Assembly: GCA_950054255.1 (NCBI GenBank)
Contig: CATLOR010000001.1
Span: forward strand, 647,589-711,588
Source of the DNA: an uncultured Rickettsiales bacterium
Lineage (GTDB): Bacteria > Pseudomonadota > Alphaproteobacteria > Micavibrionales > GCA-2720935
Reading direction: 5' to 3'
Length of the DNA stretch: 64,000 bases
Shown here: one piece after another, positions 49,385-57,419 of the stretch
Position numbering within the stretch: position 1 is the stretch's first letter
Layout of the letters: the number at the start of each line of letters is the position of its first letter
The notes under the pieces: generated by a model
The model's input: only the letters and a program-made list of their open reading frames with translations
Told to the model about the DNA's origin: nothing
The model's database searches: none
Position numbers and translations under genes: made by a program

Positions 49385-49535
49385 ATCGTCTAAAAAAAAG
49401 TGGCCAGCTCTCTTTTTAAAAAAGATCGCTGACCGAGTTTGGGTGGGTGAGATAAAACTATAATAATAAAGTGGTGTACTTTCTAAAGTATATTGGGAAA
49501 TGGGTCTTGTGGAATTCTTTCACAAGACCCGATTT
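49385..49535 (+). ncRNA. Candidate small RNA
   Basis: No ORF; -10-like TATACT upstream, internal imperfect hairpin (ggccagc...gctgacc) and a strong terminal hairpin at 49502-49530. Confidence 0.3.
49502..49530. terminator. Terminator-like hairpin between convergent genes
   Basis: gggtcttgtg-gaattcttt-cacaagaccc, perfect 10-bp stem, followed by gattttctt. Confidence 0.75.
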
Positions 49536-49546
49536 TCTTCTAGGTC

Positions 49547-50302
49547 TTAGAAGGGGTACAAAATATCAAATACTTGTGTTCCGTATCGTGGTTGTTGAAC
49601 ATCTGTGATCTGACCGCGTCCGCCATAAGCAATGCGTGCCTCGGCAATTTGGTCAGCATTAATTGTGTTGCTTGGTGACACATCTTCGGGGCGAATGACA
49701 CCAGCTATTTGTAATTCTCTGACTTCGAAATTAACACGTACTTCTTGGCGCCCATTGATCACAAGATTTCCATTAGGAAGGATTTGTGTAACGATCGCAG
49801 CGATACGTGTTTCAATATCTTCTTCGCGTTTGATTTCACCTGTACCAGAATTGTTGGTTGAGCCACCAAAATTAACCAATTCACCAGGTGTTAAGTTGTC
49901 ATTTAAGACTTGCGAGAGATAGTTTTCTGCTCCAAGTAGCGAGTTAAAGTTATCTGTTTCACTGTTGCTTCTTGTGCGTTCTGTTTCATTTGTGATTTCC
50001 GCTTCGTCCTTGATCTCGATGACAACGGTTAAAATATCACCGATAGCACGTGCGCGTTGATCTTTGAAAAATCCTTTTCTGTGTGACTCCCATAAAGAGT
50101 TTGCCACTTTAGGTTCTTGAACACGGGGTTCAGGCATTGGAACGCTGACATATTTCAATTTATCAGAGTCTTCTTTTAACTGAACTGGTTTAAATTCAGG
50201 TTCTTGTCCAACAGAGGATAAGCGATCCATTGTATTTGAACAGGCTGTTAAGCCGCATGTTAGAGCGATGATAGCAAGGCTATTTAAAAGTTCTTTTTTC
50301 AT
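49547..50302 (-). CDS. flgH: Flagellar L-ring protein FlgH
   Basis: Lipoprotein signal (LTACS); SLWESHRKGFFKDQRARAIGDILTVVIEIKDEA; RVNFEVRELQIAGVIRPEDVSPSNTINADQIAEARIAYGGRG. Start placed at MKKELLN. Confidence 0.95.
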   Translation of the reverse strand: MKKELLNSLAIIALTCGLTACSNTMDRLSSVGQEPEFKPVQLKEDSDKLKYVSVPMPEPRVQEPKVANSLWESHRKGFFKDQRARAIGDILTVVIEIKDEAEITNETERTRSNSETDNFNSLLGAENYLSQVLNDNLTPGELVNFGGSTNNSGTGEIKREEDIETRIAAIVTQILPNGNLVINGRQEVRVNFEVRELQIAGVIRPEDVSPSNTINADQIAEARIAYGGRGQITDVQQPRYGTQVFDILYPF

Positions 50303-50346
50303 CTCAGTTTCCACCTTTCATTTAAGAGAATGTTGATCATTCTTCT

Positions 50347-51282
50347 TTAAAAAATATCATTTGTATTAGCTGTTACAGAAACACTCATTGGGTCTGTCAC
50401 ATGCGCTTCAATAACGCGGTTGCTTGATTTGTTTAAAACACGAATTGTGTCACCTTTTGCACCGTGGTCAAGGGCGCGACCTTTGGCTGTCACATTCAGA
50501 CGTCCTGTTGACAAGGTCATCGTTACTTGATCGCCTTTGTGAACGATAAGGGGTGCTTGTAAATCACTCTTTTGAATGATCTTATCTTCATAGATGTAGC
50601 GACGAGGTGTTAAACCAATAAGTTCAGCTTCGCTCGTAACGCTATCGCTTGTGAGCATTGTTTCAGGGACTTCAATCCATGCGATATCATGTCTTGAAAT
50701 TACGTCACCATTACGTGTTTTATTTTTTAAAACAGGGATTTGTGCAATTTTTTCAATTAGGCCATTTATCATTTTTTCTTGACCATCTTGGGCAATAATA
50801 CGTGCAGAAAAACGTTGACGTCTTTGATCATAATCGAACTCTGTGATTTCTAATTCATCAGAATAGTCACTATCAAGAACAAAGATTTCACGACTATTTG
50901 CTAATTTAAGTTTGAAGTCTGTCAGATGTGTATTCTTAAGTACATGGTCAACTAATGTTTGTTCAATTACTGGGGCATTAATCACGGTTGCATCACGTGT
51001 TAATGTTATATCCTCATAAGGGTTATTTGTGCGCCAATCCAAGCCAAAGGAAGTTGCAATTTGATTGAGGGTATAAGCATTAAGTGTGATCTCATCACCA
51101 GGTCGAGGCGCAGGAGAGAGAACATAGTCATGATGTGCTTCCAATCCATCAAAGACATGTTCTAATCTTAAGAATTCATCTTTAATGGCATGGTCGCCTT
51201 TTAGGAGGGCTGCATCAGCGGCGCCTGACAAAAAGCCAAGGCTGAGCAATGTTGCGAGAGCTATCTTGTATGAATTCTTCAT
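50347..51282 (-). CDS. flgA: Flagellar basal body P-ring formation chaperone FlgA
   Basis: SAF-like C-terminus: NGDVISRHDIAWIEVPE...LIGLTPRRYIYEDKIIQKSDLQAPLIVHKGDQVTMTL; between flgH and flgG. Confidence 0.9.
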   Translation of the reverse strand: MKNSYKIALATLLSLGFLSGAADAALLKGDHAIKDEFLRLEHVFDGLEAHHDYVLSPAPRPGDEITLNAYTLNQIATSFGLDWRTNNPYEDITLTRDATVINAPVIEQTLVDHVLKNTHLTDFKLKLANSREIFVLDSDYSDELEITEFDYDQRRQRFSARIIAQDGQEKMINGLIEKIAQIPVLKNKTRNGDVISRHDIAWIEVPETMLTSDSVTSEAELIGLTPRRYIYEDKIIQKSDLQAPLIVHKGDQVTMTLSTGRLNVTAKGRALDHGAKGDTIRVLNKSSNRVIEAHVTDPMSVSVTANTNDIF

Positions 51283-51324
51283 GATTTTATCTCCTGTTCC
51301 TGTTTAAGTTATCCGTCCGCGTGA

Positions 51325-52110
51325 TTATTTAATCTGTGCCGCAACGCTTAGCATTTCGTCACTTGCTTGGATAACTTTTGAGTTCATTTCATAGGCACGT
51401 TGCGCTGTGATCATTGTTGTAATCTCTTCAACGACATTCACATTCGAGTTTTCAAGTGCGCCTTGGTTAATACCGCCATAGCCGTCACTGCCTGGTGTAC
51501 CTTCTGTGGCTGCGCCAGAGGCTGTTGTTTCTAGGAATAAATTATTGCCGATGGCTTCTAATCCTGCATCATTGGCGAAAATAGCGGTTGTTATTTGTCC
51601 GACATTTGTTGGGTCGATCTGACCTTGGATATCGGCAAATACTTCACCATTTGCGTTGATTGTAATATTTACTGTGTCATCAGGTAGGGTGATGCCAGGT
51701 AAAACTCGGTAGCCTTGCGAGGTAACGATTTCACCATTTTCATTTAATTGAAATGATCCAGAGCGTGTATATCCTGTATCGCCGCTTGGTAGCTCCACTT
51801 GAAACCAACCGTTGCCATCAATTGCTAAATCGAGCTCATTACTTGTGATTTGTAATGTTCCTTGTTCATTGATACGGTACACAGAACCGGCCTTCACACC
51901 AGCGCCTAGTTGAATACCTGCAGGAATAATAGTACCTACATCAGATGAGTTAGATCCAGGTCTTACAATGTTTTGATATAAAAGATCGTGGAATTCTGGG
52001 CGTTGTCTTTTAAAGCCACTTGTTGTCATGTTGGCAATGTTGTTTGAAATAACATCCACATTTAATTGTTGGGCTAACATACCTGTTGCTGCGATATCGA
52101 GTGATCTCAT
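51325..52110 (-). CDS. flgG: Flagellar basal-body rod protein FlgG
   Basis: MRSLDIAATGMLAQQLNVDVISNNIANMTTSGFKRQRPEFHDLLYQ; GALENSNVNVVEEITTMITAQRAYEMNSKVIQASDEML. Confidence 0.97.
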   Translation of the reverse strand: MRSLDIAATGMLAQQLNVDVISNNIANMTTSGFKRQRPEFHDLLYQNIVRPGSNSSDVGTIIPAGIQLGAGVKAGSVYRINEQGTLQITSNELDLAIDGNGWFQVELPSGDTGYTRSGSFQLNENGEIVTSQGYRVLPGITLPDDTVNITINANGEVFADIQGQIDPTNVGQITTAIFANDAGLEAIGNNLFLETTASGAATEGTPGSDGYGGINQGALENSNVNVVEEITTMITAQRAYEMNSKVIQASDEMLSVAAQIK

Positions 52111-52132
52111 TATTTTATCTCCTTACATTTAA

Positions 52133-52861
52133 TTATTTGACCGATTGTGCGATCTTGTTTACGGCATTTCTAATGCGCTCATGTTCGTTTTGTAGAATTT
52201 TCTGATTCATTTGGTAGTTTCTTGAAACTTCAATCATGCGGGTCATTTCCACGACGGCTTGTACATTTGAATCTTCAACCATACCTTGGTGGATGGTACT
52301 TGTTTCTGGAGGAAGGGGGCGCTGTACAGTACTTAAAAGCCCGTCACCTGAAAGCTTAAGTTCAAATTCATTATTGAATTCTGCAAGTTTGAATTTACCG
52401 ATTTGTCCTTGATCACTTGTAATTGTTCCATCAGTGCCCACTTTAATATTTGTCGCATCATCTGGGACGCGGATCGGGCCGCCTTCACCAATGATTAAGT
52501 GGCCTGCAGCGGTTGTGATCTCTTTATCATTATTTAATGTTAGATTTCCTGCGCGTGTGTAATAAGTTGCCCCAGTTTTTGAATGCTCTACAGTGAAATA
52601 GGCGTGACCTTGTATCGCAAAGTCAAATGTATTACCGGTTTGTTTAACGGGACCTTGTTCTAGATTTGCAAATTGGCCGTAATCCATAACGGCTTTTAAT
52701 TTTTGTGTGTCATCGCCATCGCCTAATAGTTCTTGAGTGAATAGCGTATGTTGGCTTTTATAACCAGTTGTATTCATATTGGCGATGTTGTTGGCAATCG
52801 TATTCATTTCTTGCCCTAAGGCGATTTGACGCGACAGTGCTATATAACCTGTATTTTCCAT
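52133..52861 (-). CDS. flgF: Flagellar basal-body rod protein FlgF
   Basis: MENTGYIALSRQIALGQEMNTIANNIANMNTTGYKSQHTLF; VEDSNVQAVVEMTRMIEVSRNYQ. Confidence 0.94.
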   Translation of the reverse strand: MENTGYIALSRQIALGQEMNTIANNIANMNTTGYKSQHTLFTQELLGDGDDTQKLKAVMDYGQFANLEQGPVKQTGNTFDFAIQGHAYFTVEHSKTGATYYTRAGNLTLNNDKEITTAAGHLIIGEGGPIRVPDDATNIKVGTDGTITSDQGQIGKFKLAEFNNEFELKLSGDGLLSTVQRPLPPETSTIHQGMVEDSNVQAVVEMTRMIEVSRNYQMNQKILQNEHERIRNAVNKIAQSVK

Positions 52862-53186
52862 TATCTCTTACCCTTAATTATATATCTCTTTTATTTTCGG
52901 CCTTTTGGCTCGTTGTGTTGTTTTTACATGTGCAGAGAGTGTGCCAATTAATTTTAAGTAATAAAATCAGCACGTTAGTAATGTGGTTGGGTGCTATTTA
53001 CCTAGTGATTATTATTATTAGAGAGGGCAAAAGAGAAGATATGTGGAAAAATTTGCCTATTATTGGGCAAGAACTTACATTTTGTCTTGGTATATGTGAT
53101 GATTATTCGCTATAGTATAAAGTCAGATAAGACTGTCCTTAGTCTTATTTTCTCTTAAATGATACATTAATCTATAGGCTTTTAAC

Positions 53187-53735
53187 ATGACGGACGTAAA
53201 TGAAAACGAAGATGGCTTAGATGAGGATATTGAGGCTCTCGAAGAAGAATTAGGCATTCAAGATGAGAAGAAGCTCTCACCTAAAAAGATAGTTTTGTTT
53301 ATTGTTTTACCTCTTCTTGTCTTAATAGGAGTTGGGGCAGGTCTTTATTTTAGTGGTGTTTTAGGCGGCTCAAGCGAGGAAGCAAATCCAGAAGATGCTG
53401 CAGAACAAATGCTTATCGATGACCAAACAACTGGTATTTTCTATGATATTCCAGATATTATTGTGAATTTAAATTCAGTTGGACGTAAGCCAAGACTTCT
53501 TCAAATTAGTATTAGTCTTGAGTTAGCGAAACAAGAAGATATAGCTCTCATTGACCGTATATTGCCACGTGTCTTAGATCATTTTCAAACCTATTTAAGA
53601 GAGTTGCGTGCAGAAGATTTAAAAGGGTCTGCTGGTATTTATCGATTAAGAATTGAATTATTGGCGCGTGTGAATGCCGCAGCCTATCCAGAAAAAGTTC
53701 GTGATGTGTTGTTCCGAGAGATTTTGGTACAATAA
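53187..53735 (+). CDS. fliL: Flagellar basal body-associated protein FliL
   Basis: Single TM; YDIPDIIVNLNSVGRKPRLLQISISLELAKQEDIALIDRILPRVLDHFQTYLRELRAEDLKGSAGIYRLRIELLARVN. Confidence 0.94.
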   Translation: MTDVNENEDGLDEDIEALEEELGIQDEKKLSPKKIVLFIVLPLLVLIGVGAGLYFSGVLGGSSEEANPEDAAEQMLIDDQTTGIFYDIPDIIVNLNSVGRKPRLLQISISLELAKQEDIALIDRILPRVLDHFQTYLRELRAEDLKGSAGIYRLRIELLARVNAAAYPEKVRDVLFREILVQ

Positions 53736-53781
53736 TTGCTTCGATAAATTATAAGGTGCTTTAACTAACTTAAAAAAATTA

Positions 53782-54888
53782 ATGACAGATTTAGATCCAG
53801 AAGAACTAGAGAATATGTCCGAAGAAGAGCGTAAAATGCTCGAAGAATGGGGACAAATGTCTGATGAAGAGCCCTCTGAAGATGGAGGGGGCGATGATTC
53901 TGGTGGTGAAGCGCGTATTCTAAACCAAGATGAAATTGACAGTCTTTTAGGGTTTGAAGAGGACGAAGACGAAGGCGAATATAGTCAAGGGTTGAAAGCT
54001 CTCGTTTCAAGCGCCTTGGTTAATTATGAACGTCTTCCGATGCTGGATATCGTTTTCGATCGTCTGGTCCGTTTGATGTCAACCAGTATTCGTAACCTGA
54101 CATCTGACAACGTAGAAATTAGTATTGACCAGATTACCTCGGTTCGTTTTGGTGATTATTTAAATTCTATTCCTTTACCTGCAATGCTCTCGGTCTTTAA
54201 GGCAGAGGAGTGGGATAACTATGGCCTTATGGTTGTTGATAGCTCGTTGATTTACTCGATTGTGGATGTTTTACTTGGTGGGCGTCGTGGTACATCTGCG
54301 ATGCGTGTTGAGGGGCGTCCTTATACAACAATTGAATTACGCCTTGTTGAACGTATGGTGACAGTCATGCTTGGGGACTTGTCTTCTGCTTTTGATCCTC
54401 TTTCACCAGTTACTTTTAGGCAAGAACGTATTGAAACAAACCCAAGGTTTGCAGCCATTACGCAAGGGAATAATGCCTGTGTTCTAGCAAATTTCCGTGT
54501 TGATATGGGAGATCGTGGCGGTCGTGTCGAGATGATCATCCCTTATGCGACCTTAGAGCCAATTCGTGAAATCCTACTTCAAATGTTTATGGGGGAGAAG
54601 TTTGGACGTGACTCTATTTGGGAAACTCACTTAACAAAAGAACTTTATAAAACATCTGTTGAAATGGATGCTGTTTTAGGGGAAGCAACGGTTTCTTTAT
54701 TAGATGTACTCCATTGGGAGCCGGGCTCGAAAGTTGTTTTAGATTCTTTTCCTGAAGACCCTATCGAGTTTAGATGTGGTGCCGTTCCGATGTTTTTAGG
54801 AACTCCTGGTCAGAAAAAAGGTAAAGTGGCTGTGCGCATTAAAGAAGACGTATCAAAGAAAAAGAAACATCCAGATGATCACCTGTAA
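53782..54888 (+). CDS. fliM: Flagellar motor switch protein FliM
   Basis: ILNQDEIDSLLGFEED; YERLPMLDIVFDRLVRLMSTSIRNLTSDNVEI; GGRRGTSAMRVEGRPYTTIELRLVERM. Confidence 0.96.
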   Translation: MTDLDPEELENMSEEERKMLEEWGQMSDEEPSEDGGGDDSGGEARILNQDEIDSLLGFEEDEDEGEYSQGLKALVSSALVNYERLPMLDIVFDRLVRLMSTSIRNLTSDNVEISIDQITSVRFGDYLNSIPLPAMLSVFKAEEWDNYGLMVVDSSLIYSIVDVLLGGRRGTSAMRVEGRPYTTIELRLVERMVTVMLGDLSSAFDPLSPVTFRQERIETNPRFAAITQGNNACVLANFRVDMGDRGGRVEMIIPYATLEPIREILLQMFMGEKFGRDSIWETHLTKELYKTSVEMDAVLGEATVSLLDVLHWEPGSKVVLDSFPEDPIEFRCGAVPMFLGTPGQKKGKVAVRIKEDVSKKKKHPDDHL

Positions 54889-54900
54889 AGAAAGAATATT

Positions 54901-55389
54901 ATGATTGCATCCTTCTTAATAGATATCTTAATTGTCGCACTCTTAGCCTATGCGATCTATATAGCCAATAAACTGCGTCATCAGCTTGAAACATTTAAGA
55001 AAAACAAAGATGAATTTTTGGCGGCCGTGAATGATTTAGATCGATCGATCATGCAAGCCGATAAAGCGATTGCTGGTTTACATCATAATGCGGATGAAGT
55101 TGGCATGAAATTACAAAAAGAAATTAAAGAAGCTCAAGCTCTTTTTGATGAGCTTCATTTTATGAATGATGCGGGTAATAACTTAGCAACGCGTCTTGAG
55201 CGGCTCGCTTCTCAAGCAAATAAAAGTACGGAAAAAGGAGCAGAGCCTCAAGATAAGTCGAAATCAGATCAAAAATCTGGTATAATAAAGAAAGATACTC
55301 AAAAAACGGCACATGGGAGCCGTGCAGAAGAGGAATTGATGAAAGCGATAAAATCAAAAACCTCTGCGCGTAAAGATATGGATAAGTAA
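54901..55389 (+). CDS. Flagellar-operon protein with one N-terminal TM and a coiled coil (DUF6468-like)
   Basis: 162 aa between fliM and the motE-like gene; N-terminal TM then helical; family name from recalled synteny only. Confidence 0.6.
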   Translation: MIASFLIDILIVALLAYAIYIANKLRHQLETFKKNKDEFLAAVNDLDRSIMQADKAIAGLHHNADEVGMKLQKEIKEAQALFDELHFMNDAGNNLATRLERLASQANKSTEKGAEPQDKSKSDQKSGIIKKDTQKTAHGSRAEEELMKAIKSKTSARKDMDK

Positions 55390-55391
55390 TA

Positions 55392-56102
55392 ATGGAGAGT
55401 AAGGAACATCAAATGCATCAATCTGGAAGGCAAAGAAAAATGCCTGTTATGCCTGTTTTTATTATATTTTTGGCATTTGTCTTTGTGTTTCGCATTGTTG
55501 ATGTCGTTGAAAAAAGCCCCGAAATATATAATAAACTGACTGTAACGTCTTTTAAGCCTGCGGAGGCGAAAGAAGAAGACAAGAATGAAGAACAGCAAAA
55601 TTTAGAGCCATTAGCGCATAGCCGTAGCGATGATGTTTTTGCGCCTGTTGATGTTCCAGATAGGAGTTTTATTGGAGGCGGAGAATTTTCTTCAAGTGAA
55701 TTAGGTGTATTACAATCTTTGGCAAAAAGAAGAGAAGAGTTACGTCAGCAAGAAGTGAAGCTAAAACAAAAAGAAGCTTTGCTAGAGGCTGCGACAAAAC
55801 AGCTTGAAAATAAAATGGAAGAATTAAGTGCTTTAAAAGCAGAAATCCAAAACCTGCTTCAGACACAGCAAACAGAACAACAAGAACGTATCAAAAGCCT
55901 TGTTAAGATGTATGAAACAATGAAACCAAAAGATGCCGCAGATATTTTAAACACGCTTGATATGGATGTTCTGGTCAATATTATCGGTCAAATGAGTGAG
56001 CGTAGAGCGGCTCCTATTTTAGCGAGTATGGAATCTAAGATTGCAAGAGAAGTAACACTTAAGTTAGTCGATCAAAAAAAGCTTCCGGATATGCAAAATT
56101 AA
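55392..56102 (+). CDS. MotE-like protein (MgtE N-terminal-domain type)
   Basis: Single TM, coiled coil, MYETMKPKDAADILNTLDMDVLVNIIGQMSERRAAPILASMESKIAREVTLKL. Confidence 0.82.
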   Translation: MESKEHQMHQSGRQRKMPVMPVFIIFLAFVFVFRIVDVVEKSPEIYNKLTVTSFKPAEAKEEDKNEEQQNLEPLAHSRSDDVFAPVDVPDRSFIGGGEFSSSELGVLQSLAKRREELRQQEVKLKQKEALLEAATKQLENKMEELSALKAEIQNLLQTQQTEQQERIKSLVKMYETMKPKDAADILNTLDMDVLVNIIGQMSERRAAPILASMESKIAREVTLKLVDQKKLPDMQN

Positions 56103-56195
56103 ATTTTTGATGCTTATTGTATGTCGAATACGTTTTTTTCGTGGTCTGTGTTTTTGATCTATGCTATAAAATAAAAGTCTTTTCTTCAAAAGGGG

Positions 56196-56210
56196 TTAAC
56201 CTCCTTTTAA
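56196..56210. promoter_or_regulatory. CtrA-like full site TTAA-N7-TTAA upstream of cheY
   Basis: ttaacctccttttaa, about 72-86 bp upstream of the cheY ORF start. Confidence 0.35.
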
Positions 56211-56281
56211 GTTTTTCATGTCAATAATCAATGCCATAGAGTTATGGTCTTTATCTTTATTTCTAAAGGGGGATATCCAAA

Positions 56282-56668
56282 GTGGTTGATAAGGGAATGA
56301 ATATTTTAGTTGTTGATGATTACGCAACCATGAGACGTATCATCAAGAACCTGTTAAAACAATTAGGATTTAGTAATATTGAAGAAGCTGAGAATGGTCA
56401 GCATGCTTTAGAAGTGATTAAAGGTGGTCAGAAATTCGGTTTAATTATTTCAGATTGGAATATGGAACCGATGACAGGCATTGAATTACTGAAAAATGTA
56501 AGAGCAAATGATAATACAAAAGGTATTCCATTCATTATGGTGACGGCTGAAAGTAAAACGGAAAATGTGATTGAGGCAAAAAAAGCTGGTGTTAATAATT
56601 ACATTGTGAAACCGTTTAACGCAGAAACACTCAAGCAAAAAATGACGAGTGTTATTGGTCCCTTTTAA
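56282..56668 (+). CDS. cheY: Chemotaxis response regulator CheY
   Basis: MNILVVDDYATMRRIIKNLLKQLGFSNIEEAENGQHALEVI; LIISDWNMEPMTGIELLKNVRAN; KAGVNNYIVKPFNAETLKQKM. Confidence 0.95.
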   Translation: MVDKGMNILVVDDYATMRRIIKNLLKQLGFSNIEEAENGQHALEVIKGGQKFGLIISDWNMEPMTGIELLKNVRANDNTKGIPFIMVTAESKTENVIEAKKAGVNNYIVKPFNAETLKQKMTSVIGPF

Positions 56669-56685
56669 CAGTTAAATAATGAGGA

Positions 56686-57324
56686 GTGTCGGGTATGAAT
56701 GACAGCAACACGAGTCTTATTGAGAAAGAAGCAACAGCAAAGATGAAAGAGACGGGTAGGCCTTTCTCTCGTGTTGAAGTTGTTGATATTATTAACTCTG
56801 TTATTGATAAAATCGATCATACACAGCAAGATGCTCAATTATATAAAGAATTAAAAGCACTCTCAGGCTATATTGCGGATGCAAAGCAAGAGATATCTGA
56901 TATGCAGACTGTCTCTTCATTAGAAATTGATCAAGAACAAATTTCAAATGCAACAGATGAATTGGATGCTGTTGTTAAAGCAACAGAGTCTGCGACAGGT
57001 ACTATCATGGATTCATGTGAACGTTTTGAGGAAATAGCCTCAAAAATCGAAGACGCAGCAATTCAAGAAACAATGTTTTCAGAGATCACAAGCATTTATG
57101 AAGCCTGTGGGTTCCAAGATATTACAGGACAGCGTATAACAAAAGTTGTCAAAACATTAAAACATATTGAGACACAAGTTGATTCGATTTTAGGAACAAT
57201 GGAAAGCACTTTTTCTGAGCATGGTATTCATATAGAAGAAGAAACCCTTGAAAATGGCCCGCAGTTACCTGAAAATGCAATATCTCAAGATGATATTGAT
57301 GCTTTATTGGCAAGTTTCGACTAG
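56686..57324 (+). CDS. cheZ: Protein phosphatase CheZ
   Basis: MFSEITSIYEACGFQDITGQRITKVVKTLKHIE; C-terminal SQDDIDALLASFD (CheY-binding-like helix). Confidence 0.9.
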   Translation: MSGMNDSNTSLIEKEATAKMKETGRPFSRVEVVDIINSVIDKIDHTQQDAQLYKELKALSGYIADAKQEISDMQTVSSLEIDQEQISNATDELDAVVKATESATGTIMDSCERFEEIASKIEDAAIQETMFSEITSIYEACGFQDITGQRITKVVKTLKHIETQVDSILGTMESTFSEHGIHIEEETLENGPQLPENAISQDDIDALLASFD

Positions 57325-57419
57325 TATTTCCCTTTATTGAGTTGCTTTAAAAGATATCTATGGCTTATCATAGATATGTTTATATTCTTTTATATAAAAC
57401 TCGTTATAATTAGGTCTAT

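Noticed and set aside
52768-53115. 115-aa plus-strand ORF across the flgF-fliL intergenic region
   Set aside because: Begins inside flgF antisense, no convincing RBS, hydrophobic composition consistent with AT-rich non-coding DNA.
53147-53166. Possible CtrA site upstream of fliL (ttaaatgatacattaa)
   Set aside because: Spacing is 8 nt, not 7; counted as a near-match only.
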